Source of the DNA: Dipylidium caninum
Lineage: Eukaryota > Platyhelminthes > Cestoda > Cyclophyllidea > Dipylidiidae
Direction: 5' to 3'
Assembly (NCBI GenBank): GCA_017562135.1
Contig: QEYB01001355.1
Span: 496,001-560,000 of the forward strand
DNA length: 64,000 nucleotides
The notes under the pieces are model-generated. The model did no database searches. It had not been told where the DNA came from and saw nothing but the letters and a program-made list of their open reading frames with translations. The position numbers and the translations under genes were made by a program. Below, piece by piece: positions 13,432 through 25,400 of this stretch (positions within the stretch are counted from its first letter, which is position 1; each line of letters starts with the position of its first letter).

Positions 13432-16400
13432 CTTAAACAAGGAGAGAAACACCTTATTAAGGTGTTTCGAAAACGACTGACAACACGTCAGGCATCGTAG
13501 TTCGATGAGTGAACAATTAACAAGGCCTAGTGCAAACACGGTAGACCAGTCACCCATGGAGGGCGTTTGATGAGCCTCAAACCAACATATGCCCACCATA
13601 TTTTTTGGCTGATCGGCCGGTCTGGATGATATCGGAGACTTGGCCCTTCCTCCGTCTCTTATGTTGGATCGTCGTCTCGGCGTCATCCACATCTCGCCTC
13701 CGACGTCTGACACTGCCAAGGGCTGCCACTTCTGCTTGCAGGTCCACTCCTGGACAAAATTGGGCTGCGTAGTCAAGCAGATTGGCGGTGTGTGGGCGGG
13801 TCTGCGAACTGTCCACACTGCCGGAGAGGGTGTGGCGAAAAGGCGAGACGAGAAGGTCCTGCAGAGCGTGGCGAGCAGAGACGAGATGCGGCATATCTTC
13901 CACTGGACATTCAACAGACAAGTAATTTTGCCTGTATAGTTCGGTCAGGGCGAGTGGAGTTGGAAGAGGGGGAAGGGAAACAGGTTGGACAGTGTTGAGA
14001 ACAGCACTTCCCTCGGTCTCGATGCAGCTGTCTTCTGGCCCGGCCAATAAATGGAGGAGGCTCTTCATGCCATCGCGAAGGGGCCGCAGAGTGGGGCATT
14101 CTGATTCTGCACTATCCAACAAGGCGATCTGGCGTGTAAGAAGAAGAAGAAGATGATGATGAAGGTGAGGCGAAGTAATCATGCCCCCCTCTCCCCCCAA
14201 ACCTTTTCCCTGTTAACGCGTTTCATCAAGATTTCGGCAAAGACCAACTTCGTTAGATGAGAGACAGAGAGGGAGGCGGTCTCGATCGAATGGGTGAACA
14301 AAACACATTTCGCCGCGTGGCTGACACACATGAAGGCAGGGGGAAGGGGCGTGCTGCGAATGACCCTCCTCGGCAGTTTCCGCCATCAGAAGAGGCGCTA
14401 AAAAGCGCCGGTTTGGCAGCCCATCAATGTACACCATGAAAAGACGATGGGAATCGCAGTGCGGTTAGGTGTGAGTGATAAAACGAAGGCAACATTTGCC
14501 CAACTGTCGCTTTACGTCACCCACTTAAAACGTCGAGAACGTAAAACCAAAAAGGTGAATCTCGTACAAATAAAATCAGTTAGAATGATTATTCGACCTC
14601 GCAAGGGGGGGGGGAGACGAAGGAGGAGGAAGTGCCGATGGCCAATCTTCTTGCTTTTGCCATTCTCACAGAAAAGAAAGCATGTCAGCACTCACGTTCA
14701 GTCGGGAAGCCACCTCTCGCACCAAGTTCTCCGACCTGCTGCTGCCCCAACCGAGCAGCCGCCTCAGCTGCAGCGTGGAGAGACGCAGTTGCCGTTCCGC
14801 CAGTCCCGTTGTGATAGCGGTCTTGGCGGCATCGCCGGCAACTATAAGCACTTCCTCCACGAAGATGGGGTCGGCGAGGAGGGCGCTGGTGAGGAGGAGG
14901 AAGGCGCTCAGGGTGGAGTGGCACTCGGCACTGAAGCGGTCGAGGAAGCCCTGCAGCACTCCGGCGAGTGCGCGTTCGTGCTGCTTCTGACAGAGGTGTC
15001 TGTGGAAGAAAAACAGAAATGAGACATGCGGTCGGGGGCCCATTCGGTCGTACATTCAAATATTCACTCATTTTATGTTGCACAGGGAAAACCATTTGTA
15101 ACAAGGCACTGTGGATTCAGCCCTATGCTATGTGGCAGAAAGCAAAGAATATTTTCATCTTTTCAACCACATGGGCTGGTAGAAGAAATTAAAAGTAGTA
15201 GCAACGCAGGAAGCCGTCCATATCAGCACTCCCAGCCTTGCCGTTCAGGTCAGCTAATTCAAGAGTTTACCTTTGAATAATGGCAAAGCCGAAGTCACGA
15301 AGGGCAAGACGGTGGAGGATACGCAGGACGTGGGCAGCCGAGGACGCGGGAAGCCAACTTAGACGGGTGTAGGTGCGATAAGAGACAGGCGACAAGGTCA
15401 CTCAGCCAGTCCACGGGAGGCAGGTGGTTGGCGAGGTCAAATAAGGGGTCAGGGGAGGTCGAGGCCCCCCTGAGACCGATGTTAGGGTCTAACAGGCAGT
15501 CGATACAATCCTGAAATCAAGCCAGAAACTAAGGCGAAGGTGGGGAAAGGGGACGTGGTAGACGAACAGAACGTACAATAAGCTTCGTTTGAGCCTGTAG
15601 GTGGCAACGGGACTCCGGCGGAAGGGCACCTTCCAGAATGCTCGAGAAGATGAGGAGTAGACGGTGGGTCCTGGAGGACCGAGGACTACAAACAGAAGCC
15701 ACTCCCATTAAGAATTTACTAATTTCAGCCAGATTGGTATTATGCGGAACACTTAAGGGCTTTTCTGTCGCCCGCGCTTCGGCATTTGCGCTGCTCGCCA
15801 ATCTAACACGTGGCTTTCAGTGTAGTTACCGAAAGCTGGGCAGCACCTATTTCGTATAAAAAGACACTTGCGGCTACACAGATCCCTCAGTTCGGGAATT
15901 CGACTTCTTGATCGGCATAAATACATCCTCGCCGACCCTCAGAGTGTATCCCAGATGAGAGATACATTTAGCGAGAGCGACAGGCAAAACAAAGCAAAAA
16001 AAAGTAGGAAACGACATTAGCCGAGAGCATCCTAACGCTTACGTGGACGAGGACGACGAGGGCGGAAGGTCGCGTCGAAGGAGTTCGAGGAAGGCCTGCT
16101 TGCAGACAGAGTGCTGGAGGATGAAGTGAAGGAGGGAAAGAGCGTGGAGAACTTCTGAGGCGTCCGCAATACTTCCAAAGGAAACGACGTCCTCGTTGGC
16201 CACGGATGTTGACCCCGGTTGCGAAGAAGACTCTGGCTGGTCTGGGAGAGTTGGTGGTTGTTGTGCCCCCAGAACCAATTTGCTGCCCGCAGTCAGGGTC
16301 TTGATGGCCAAGGGGAGGTTAAACTCCGCGGCGCTGAAGTACGAGAGTTAGTAGGTCTGTGACAAGTTCACCACCGCACCGACAGAAGAGTGGCTGGTTG

Positions 16401-19400
16401 TTAGGCCTAATGGGCTCAATCCGCACTCCATTAGGACGGCAGATAAGATCGACCTGGAGTCGTTAAGTAGCGTCTAATCGGTGTCAGTGGAGAGCATGGA
16501 AGTTGGCGCTATTTCGACACAGAAGAATGATCTATTACTGCCTTGGCATACAATGACGTCCCCGAGGCAGCAAAAACATTCTTCGGCGAATATCGCGCAG
16601 TATGTCATGCGGTTCTTCAACTGCTGCAGTCGTGCTTTCGTCCTGTTTTTGCCTAAGATGCTTCTCCCCTCTCCACAGTACCAATAAACAAAATCGCGTC
16701 GGCTAAAGCAACACCACCACCACCAGCAGCAGCAAAGGACGCACGATGAAAGCGGTAATTAGTACAGTAGTGACCTCGCAAGACGGGTGTCAGAGCACAT
16801 ATTTGAATGTAGTAAAAATTATAAGCAGCGCTCCAAACATGTCTCAGTTAGACGCATTGTACGCAGAGTTAAAACCTCCACACTTCCACACTACAAGTGG
16901 TCGGATCAGGTGACCGCAAATCGGTGTCCCCGTGACGAAGAGAGGTGGGGCCGCAGATGTTGTTGACAGCGCAGTTGGGGCGACTGGCACCCTACTTGAC
17001 GCACACAACAACGAAACCGCATGCAGCAGGCCAGGGTTTCGGGCGAGACGAGCCACAATTCGTTCCACGGGGCAAAGAGAAACGTTAAGCGAGTTCAACC
17101 GGCGTGAATCGTGTTGTCTTTCACAACCGCTCGAATGGTTGACTGGCTAATAGTTTAGTTTCGACTCAGGTATAAAGCATGTGAAAGACCTGAGAGGGAA
17201 AGTAAGAGGAGGAAACTAGTAAAGCCCGCAGTCGTGTATAGTTAAAAAATAAAGCTAAACCATCCGACTAATTCAGACAGGCTCCAACCATGGCGGTAAG
17301 TAAGTACCAGACTCGAACTGGTTCAACTGACCAGGTATTTCCCGTCGGAGCTGCCGCCGTTGAGGTTGAATCAGTGGTCTCTTGGTGTTGGACGTCATCA
17401 ATGCTGCCACTGCCGGTTGTGGTGATTTCCACGTTAGCAGCAACGTGGTAAACTTCCAGCAAAGTCTCCATTGCCGAATCAGCGAGCATTTGGGGTATGG
17501 AAGGGGAACCGAGAGCCGTGATGCTGTCCAGAAAGACCGTCAGACGGTGACGAAGAGCTCCGTTCGGAGGGCTGGCGCTGAGCACCTCGATGAGGCCACA
17601 CACCTCCACTACGAGGCCGTGGGTCAGGCGGTCGCACCACCATTCGCGTAGGGAGGTCACCTGGCAAATTGGAAGAGACGTTAGAATAAAAAGAAACAAC
17701 CAAGGAAGGATTTTGTGCATGAACGGACTACTATGGTCCGCTCCAACCTAACACTAAGCCTAACACCTCACCCAATGCCAGTCTTGACCCAGAGCCCGCA
17801 TCGTCGAGTTTTTCGAACCGCCTTAGCTTGGCAGCTCAGCAAATCCGGTGTGAATCTAATAGCCGTAGTAAAAGCTTACAAAGGCTACTCCCTAATCCAA
17901 AACTGGGAGAAAAAAAATAGCATCTTTGATGATGAAATTGAGAACTAGGCAAAACAGACTTCCGAAGTAAATTCACCACTTAAATAAGTCGCTAATTAGG
18001 AGCCAAATAGCACATTAGAAGGCTTGAAGAAGGCTGAGCTCTAAATCGGACTTACGAGTTGCCGGTCAGACGGCAGCAGACACTTGAGGGTTTGCACTGG
18101 CAACGGGAGTGGAAGCAAATCCAAGAGGAGTTGAAGCCCCGGCAAAAAGAAAGAGGGGGAGGAGGTGGTGAATGAGAAGATTTCCCGGCAAACAGCAGAC
18201 CAGAGGTCTTTCTCATCGCCTACGATAACATAAAGAACGCCGGGACATTCGGGTTAGAGTCAGAGTAAAGCAACTAAGACTAAACACTTGGAGGCGGCTA
18301 ACACAACGCCTTACCTCCTGGCGTCTCAACATCTTGGCTCGCGATGGCGTAGGCAGAAATACACCGAAGAACATTCTTTCGAATCTGTTAAAGGTAAGGT
18401 GAGATGAGGCAGTCGTCTGAGACTGAGTTCAAATAAGCGTATTCTCACCTGACCGCCCAACCGATTACACATCGTCGACGCGGCAGCATAGGCCCTGCAT
18501 ACCGCTTTCACCGGCGTCCTGTCGCGGAATTCTTCTCCAACTGCGTTCGCTAATGCAGCAACGAGGAAGGCCAGGATCGACACACCTTCAGCCATCATAT
18601 CGGCAACCATCGACAGCATGGGATTGTACCGGCAGCCTCGTGTGTGCAACGGCTGGAGAAGGAGGTGATCTGCAGTCGAGTCGACTAGGGCGGAGAGGGT
18701 GACGAGGCCATCTCGAGCGTACAATTCGATCACTTCGAGTTCAGTATCGGTGCTCCCCTCGCCGTCAATAAGAGCAGAGCGGAGGAGGCGAAGCAGGAGT
18801 AAAAGGGCGGGCGGGGGGATTGCGAGGCTGTCCTCACACGCTTCGACAAGAGGACCGAGTTGGTCGGCGTACCAGGCGAATAATTCGGTGGAGGAGGTGA
18901 GGAGGGTGGAACTGGGGGCCTCGCGCAGCCAGTAAAGCCACGGGGCACCGGCTTCGGAGAATGTCCGTTGATGAGAGAAGAATTCGGAGGGAGAAAGGCT
19001 GGAGACACGATCCTCCCAAGACGAAGCTGCACAGAGGGAGTTCGTAACTTCTTAGTGAGGTGACATTTGGTTGGCCGATTTCCAAGACTGCAACTGACAG
19101 GCTGGTGAAACACTTTTCCGTTACCTGAGTGTGGCAACTACGATAGGGCAGGGATTTCAAATCCAAAGCCGTCTTCGAGTCTAGTTGCTCCTGAACCCCG
19201 AGTAGTTTAATCAAAAGGCTTCTGCCTTGTACCCCCTCGAATGGCTATCAGCAAGTCATCATCATCGAACAGCACCGAATAACGCATACGACACTTCATG
19301 TCAATCGCACAGTGTCGATTAATGGGCGTAGAATCACGTTAACAAAGGGACAGACCGACCTGGCAGACGGCTTCGCGGCGTCGTGCTCGAAGGTTCAGTC

Positions 19401-22400
19401 AGAACGGATGAAGGCCAAAAAACTTACGTTGGACAATGCGCAAAAGACGGGACGCAAATCGCTCCAAGTAACGAGCGTCGGAGGCGTGACGCAACACGCC
19501 GACGGCAATGATGGAGAGGAGGGTGGAGACCTCCAAACGGGTGTTTGAAAAACCGAGATGAACGAGCAGAGCCTCACGGGGCCTTTCGGACTCGGGCTGA
19601 TTCTGCGGGCGGTTTGGACTGCGAAGAATCGCGATTATCCTCGGATTCCGGTTTGCCTGACAGAATAAAAAGGTTCAACAGACGGCAATTAATGACAACG
19701 CGATTGGCGCAATAAACTATTCTCTGGCAAATTAGAGAGGAAAAGGAGTACCAAAGAACCGTATTAAGCGGTTGGGACCTAAAGGACCAGAGTAACACGG
19801 TGTCAAGGCATGCGGGGGTATTCGAAGCAATCAGGGCCCCCATTTGAGGGGGGATGCTCCCACCACACCGGACCAGCGGGTAAAGTAAATCAAAGGGGGA
19901 TTGGAGTAGACCTCGGACAAACAGCAACCAGAAGAACAGTTAAATCATTAAAAATATCCGTTTCCGGGATAAAACAAATACAATGTTTTCTATTCGTCAA
20001 TATAATTTATAAAATAACATAATTATATCTGTTAGTACTAATGACTTTTTGAAAACGTCATTTGTGAAAAAAATATATCATCTTCTAATGTGAAAGATTG
20101 AACCAGTGAGTGGTCGACATCTTGATTTTTTAATTTGTAAACCTTAAGAGAACTTTGTAAGGACAAAAACAAGTGAATACGGTAGATGCGACAGAATTTT
20201 CAGGCATAATTCTGCAATGTTTTGAGGATTTCCCAAAGCAACATGCGGCCCGACCCCAGAATCACGCAGTCTGATGTCCTTCCTTCCTTCCTTCCCTCCT
20301 CTCGAACATCGCCAGCCTCTTTTCTTCGACTGACCTCAGCAGATTATCCCTTTGTTGGCAAGACTTCTCCCATTTGGGCTTTTTGTTCGCTTTTAACAGT
20401 TCAAAAAATGTATTGGATTTCTCTTATTCGAGACAAATTTGCTTCCACAATTGGAGGGAGGCGAGGCCCAGGTTCTCCGGGTTCACAAATATGCCCCTGT
20501 CCTTGCGGTTTTCTCGTGGACAGTCCATTTTCAAGAAGGGCTCGATTCTGTACAGCGAGAAAGCAGTGATGTGCACATGACGACTCGACCATCCCAGTTT
20601 TTCTGAGTTCAGTCATGTGGCAAGAGAATGCCCCGTCCAATGCCACAGTCTTTGCCCAGTCCCACAGCGCCCTGTGGCCTCGCCCCGGCCTCGCCACCGG
20701 GCAAAAATCCGGTGTCCCTCGTCTCCGACTGGTGTCTTTAAACCACCCAGTTGTTGACGACAACCCTTCGCCCATTTGGGCTTTTCGTTCGCCTTTAACA
20801 GCCCAAAAAGCGCATTGGATTCCTCGAATGTTCCACCACATGAGCAACACAGCATTCTCCTCAGTTAGAGAGCCACATTTGCTGCAGAGGTGAGGAAGGG
20901 GCCCGATTCATCATGCGGTTCGAGAAGGGCTCGAGTTCGCTCCGAGCGAGCAGAGATGTGCAGGCGACGACTCGATCATCACCAATCCGTCCTTTCCTGC
21001 CTTCCTGCCTTCCTCCCTTCCGCATATCGTCCGAAGTGGTTTGCTGAGCTGAATTGAGCCTTTCTGCGACCTTCGATGTTTAGACAGAAGAGGATTGCGC
21101 CCCAACATGGTCGTCGGTCTAAGACGGCCGCCCAGAAAGTGGCTCATCAGAAAGATCGCATTCACCTGCTTCAAGCTTTGCGAAACATTTTCTGTCATGT
21201 CCTATCAGAATCTGCCTCTTCAGCAAACGCTTTCAATAAATGCAAACATGATACTGTAGCATTTCTTCCTTCTTTAAATTCGTATAAAATGTGGCGTAAA
21301 TGAAGCTTGTCAGTGGTCGTGGCGACACTGTCTCTTCACACTAAAGACCAACGTGAATCAGGTTTTAGTTAATTTCCTACAAACACAAATTTCCGGTACA
21401 CCGCATATATGACTACGTCGAAGAGAAAAACAAGTCAAATATCGCATCAACCGGAAATAATTTAAGCGTCTCACCTTTGTCCTTCTCTTCCATAGTGGTA
21501 GAATCCTCGGTTTTGGCAGCGGTACCGGTAACGCTGGGAGAATGTCGACGCTCAGCCTCGAGGAGCATGAGGCAGGGGACGAAAAAATCGCCATTGGCGG
21601 CGGTGAGCACCTCGGCGGCCCACGGCGCGAAGACGGGGCTGAGGAAGAGACGGGCCAGTGCGAAGAGGCTGCGGTACAAGGTGTCGTCAGGGCCGTTGCC
21701 CCCCTCGGCCGCCTCAGCCATGTAGCGGTGACAGCCTGTCTCGCCTCCAGGTAAGGATGCACGAGTGGATGGGGAGGGTAGAGCAGCGTCAAGGAAAAAA
21801 GTCGCAAATGGGAGTCACTAAAACCTTAACTACTCGTGTGCGCATTTAAACATTTTAATGACGTAAATTTGAGTGAGACTCCAGGAAAAAAATTAACGAA
21901 GGTTTGATCAATTGACACTATGCGAATTTCTATTGAAAGTAGCCAATTTACGTAAGCAAATAGGCGAACACATAAATTATTCGGCCTAGGAGTAGTAGAG
22001 TAATGCAGATACCTCATTTTTCAATGCTACCCGTGTTGAAGACGAGAATATAATTAGGGAATCAAAAAAAGGGAAAACAAGAATGCACAGAATAAATGTT
22101 TCCACCGACTGCGCACCTTTACGTCGCGTGATTGTGATGAGTGAGTCCACGCAGGCCAGTGTTTCCAACTTGACGGCCAATTCGAGGCCCAGACGTCGCT
22201 GCTGCCGTCGCCGTTGTCTGAGAGACTCACGTATAATCCTGCCAGCATGGGCAGGCGTCGAGGCGAGGAAGAGGAGACCCGCTGGGGTGCGCAGAATGTC
22301 CGCCAGGACTCGCTGCGCCGCTTCGGTGACGCCAGTTAAGCACGCCGGTCGGAGAGAAGACTGCTCTAGCAGCCAGAGAAGGTGATCCACGAAATTACTA

Positions 22401-25400
22401 AAAGATTGCCAAATTAGCTTAACTATGTCCTCCATTTTAGAATGATATCGAAGCAGCGTTCATGTTCAGGGGGCAAATGACGCGGGTGTCAGTTAGGTCC
22501 ACTGATGGATCATTTACTTTGGGCGGGAGAGTGAAGTTATCGTTCAAATGGACGTACGTGGCTGGCATAAACTAACATAAGCTCATCCGAAGATTCAATT
22601 ATCCACCCACTCAATCGCTACTCTCCAAACACTCACCTGACGTCGAGCACTCCACCAACGCAGACGCTGGCACCCTCTTCCATCGTGTGCGAAGAGGGGT
22701 GTGGGGCAGAAGAACACGAGCGCTCCCTTAATAGTCCGTCTCATAAACTCCCTAACGCTCATCTGTCAATGTCAATTCCGCCCAAATCTGCTTCTCATCG
22801 CGTCCTCAACCACCACGAACTCGCCACATACACAGCCAGACATGAATCACGCAATCAAAATGACCCTCGCCTCCTCTCCTCTCCTTTCCAATCAGGTCAT
22901 CGCACATAAAGCCGATTTATTGCCCAGCCTACCAGTCGCGTGTACGCACGTTTCGTCGCTCTCCACTGCAACGACAGCCCCACAGACCGCCAATCGTCAT
23001 CGAATGATCCTCTGCCCATAACCCATCCTTCTACTCCACCGTGTCATTACGATAACGATGATGGCGTCGTAGTCGTGAACCACAGTAATGAATAGTCGTG
23101 ACGACAACGCCAGCAATAAGAAGACCATGTCTACTTTGTCATTGATATGTATATGCGTGCATGAGTGTGGGGATGGAAGACGGATTCGGAAGAGGTCCAT
23201 CACACTTGGTGGGAGCAGATCGCTTGTAAGGAGGTTTTGCATAACAAGAAGAAGACTAATTGTCGATTGTATGAAAGTTCTCTTCCCCTAAACTACTCAA
23301 CTCTGCGCAGTCAGATCGCACCCCATGCAGAGCACACTTATCCGCCTATGCCGAGAGGCCTCGTCCCTCACGACGGACGAAGAGCAACCGCCTCACCGCC
23401 ACCGCGACTAGAGTTTAAACAACGGCATAAGAGGGGAGACAGTCGGCAAGGGTTTGGGTTGGGTCCGAAGACAGCTCGCTAAGGCCCTGTTTGCCGCCTT
23501 TGAAGATGCAGAATTGCTGGGGTCTTGACGACATAGTCGACAATGTACCAGTTATAAAAGCACCCTAAAGCAATTATTTCAACGGCCAGCAAGTCGCAAC
23601 GAGTTTTCAGCTTGTGATTCATCTTGCAAGCATCGTTCATGGGCTCAGGTAAAGTGCAGCAATGAAGGATTAAAGACCAGTGCAGATGGCGGACGCAAAA
23701 GAGAGAAGGGGGACTGACTTACAAGGAGTCCACAAGTCTGTAGAGCAGAGGAGAGGGATCACTGGCCGACTTGAGCGACTTCAGATGTGGAGCGTCCTGC
23801 GGCAGAGGTGACTGTAAAAATTCAACAAAAACGCGACCGAGTTATTAATAAGTGGACGGAATTGCCCACCGGCGTTGCGATGCGTTTATCTTATTTCGAC
23901 CAAGTCCGTGAGAGGACTAGAAGCTTTCAGAACATTTAATGCATCGGACGCCAAATAGCACTAAATTCTTCCAAGTAATTTATGAACATTGTCGGAGTGT
24001 GCTCCAGCCCATATTTTAAAAGGAGACCTGAAGCCCGAAAAGTAGTTGAACATCAGGGCAACCGACTGCGGTGCAAGACACATTAAGGTGATATGGAGGA
24101 GCGAGTGAGAGTAAGAATGAGTGCAAAGCGTCACACAAGAAGGAAACCTAACCCCTGTAAATAAAGTCAAAGGCTCAACTCAGTAGGTTAAACAGCTGAA
24201 TAAGTTACATTGCAGATGTTGAGTATAAATAAAGCGACGTGTTGATATGTGCTTACAGCCTCATCACAAGACGGCGGGTAGAGTAGAAAAAAGCGCTTGT
24301 TTCGTCAAAACGGCCATAACGATACACTTATGGCAATTCAAAGTCCTCTCAGAACATGACAACACCATACGCATTAACAATCAACTCACAAGAACAGCCT
24401 CGGGATTAACAATTGCACGCGAGATGAGGAGGAGGCAGGACTGCAAAACACGCTCCCTCTCCACCTGCTCCTGCAAAGAGGCCTCTTCAATCGTCGGCGT
24501 TTTCAATCTGCGGAGAATGGGTTGAAGCAGCAACGTGGAAGGTAAGTCGTAAGGCTTTTATGGGAAGCGAAAGAGTGACAAACCACTCACCGTCTCATTA
24601 GGTCGTCAAACTGGCAAAGAGTGTCGTAGAAACGAACCTTTGCCAAAAGACGATTACAAGCCAGAGCCACAGGAACAGACTAAAAATGATGAAAGAACAA
24701 ATTAAGAGTAAGTTAATGACCTAATACCATTTTATTGTTTAGTCTAAGTGCGTGCTCGATTAATTAAGAAGGTTTCAAGAATTACGTGGCCTTGAGCGGT
24801 GTATGTACTCAGATATCGTCGAGGATGCAAGTTCATTCATAAAAAAAGTACCTATAAAGGAGGATAAGCAAAGGCGACAATTCAGACACGAATGACTCGT
24901 ATTAGGTGATTTTGGTGCAAAATAACAAAAGGTTAGAATGGTCGAAATAGTTCCAAACACAACCCCCATAGTTCAAACTTCAGCTATTTTCCAACATTGC
25001 AACTTCTTCTCCCATCATATTAAAACTTAGTCGCAAAAACTGGCAGCGCATGTGTATCATCGAAGTGAAACTAAAATATGGCAGTTAAGTAACGAATGCC
25101 AAAAATCGGAAGACAGACAAGAGTTATGAAGCAGACGAGAGGGGGACTTGCCTTGTTGTTAGCAAGAAAAAGTACAATCCTCTGATAGGGTGTCGGTGTC
25201 CGCTTCACTTTGCCATCATCAACAGTGCCTGAGGCCACACCTTTCACCTCCCCCTCTTCCTGACCCAAGAGAGCCCTAAAACCGACCACACCCACACTCA
25301 GGCTCCGCTCCAACGCGCCCACCACGTGCATTCGGAGAGGGGTTGAGATGAGTGGCGATTCAAGGAGGCCGAGGAGGGTGTGCTGGGCATGAAAACCGGG

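Noticed and set aside
13096..13914. 272-codon minus-strand open frame overlapping the VIRMA 3' exons
   Set aside because: It reads another frame of two real VIRMA exons and the intron between them. The VIRMA frame carries the conserved motifs and fits the splice phases.
20278..21030. Regularly spaced similar strings suggesting a CRISPR-like array
   Set aside because: The similarity is a partial duplication inside a mariner relic with simple CTTCC runs. The organism is eukaryotic.
22620..22690. Minus-strand segment encoding MEEGASVCVGGVLDV before a GTGAGTG donor
   Set aside because: It looks like an exon, but VIRMA exons 23811-23723 and 22397-22117 already join in perfect phase across it.
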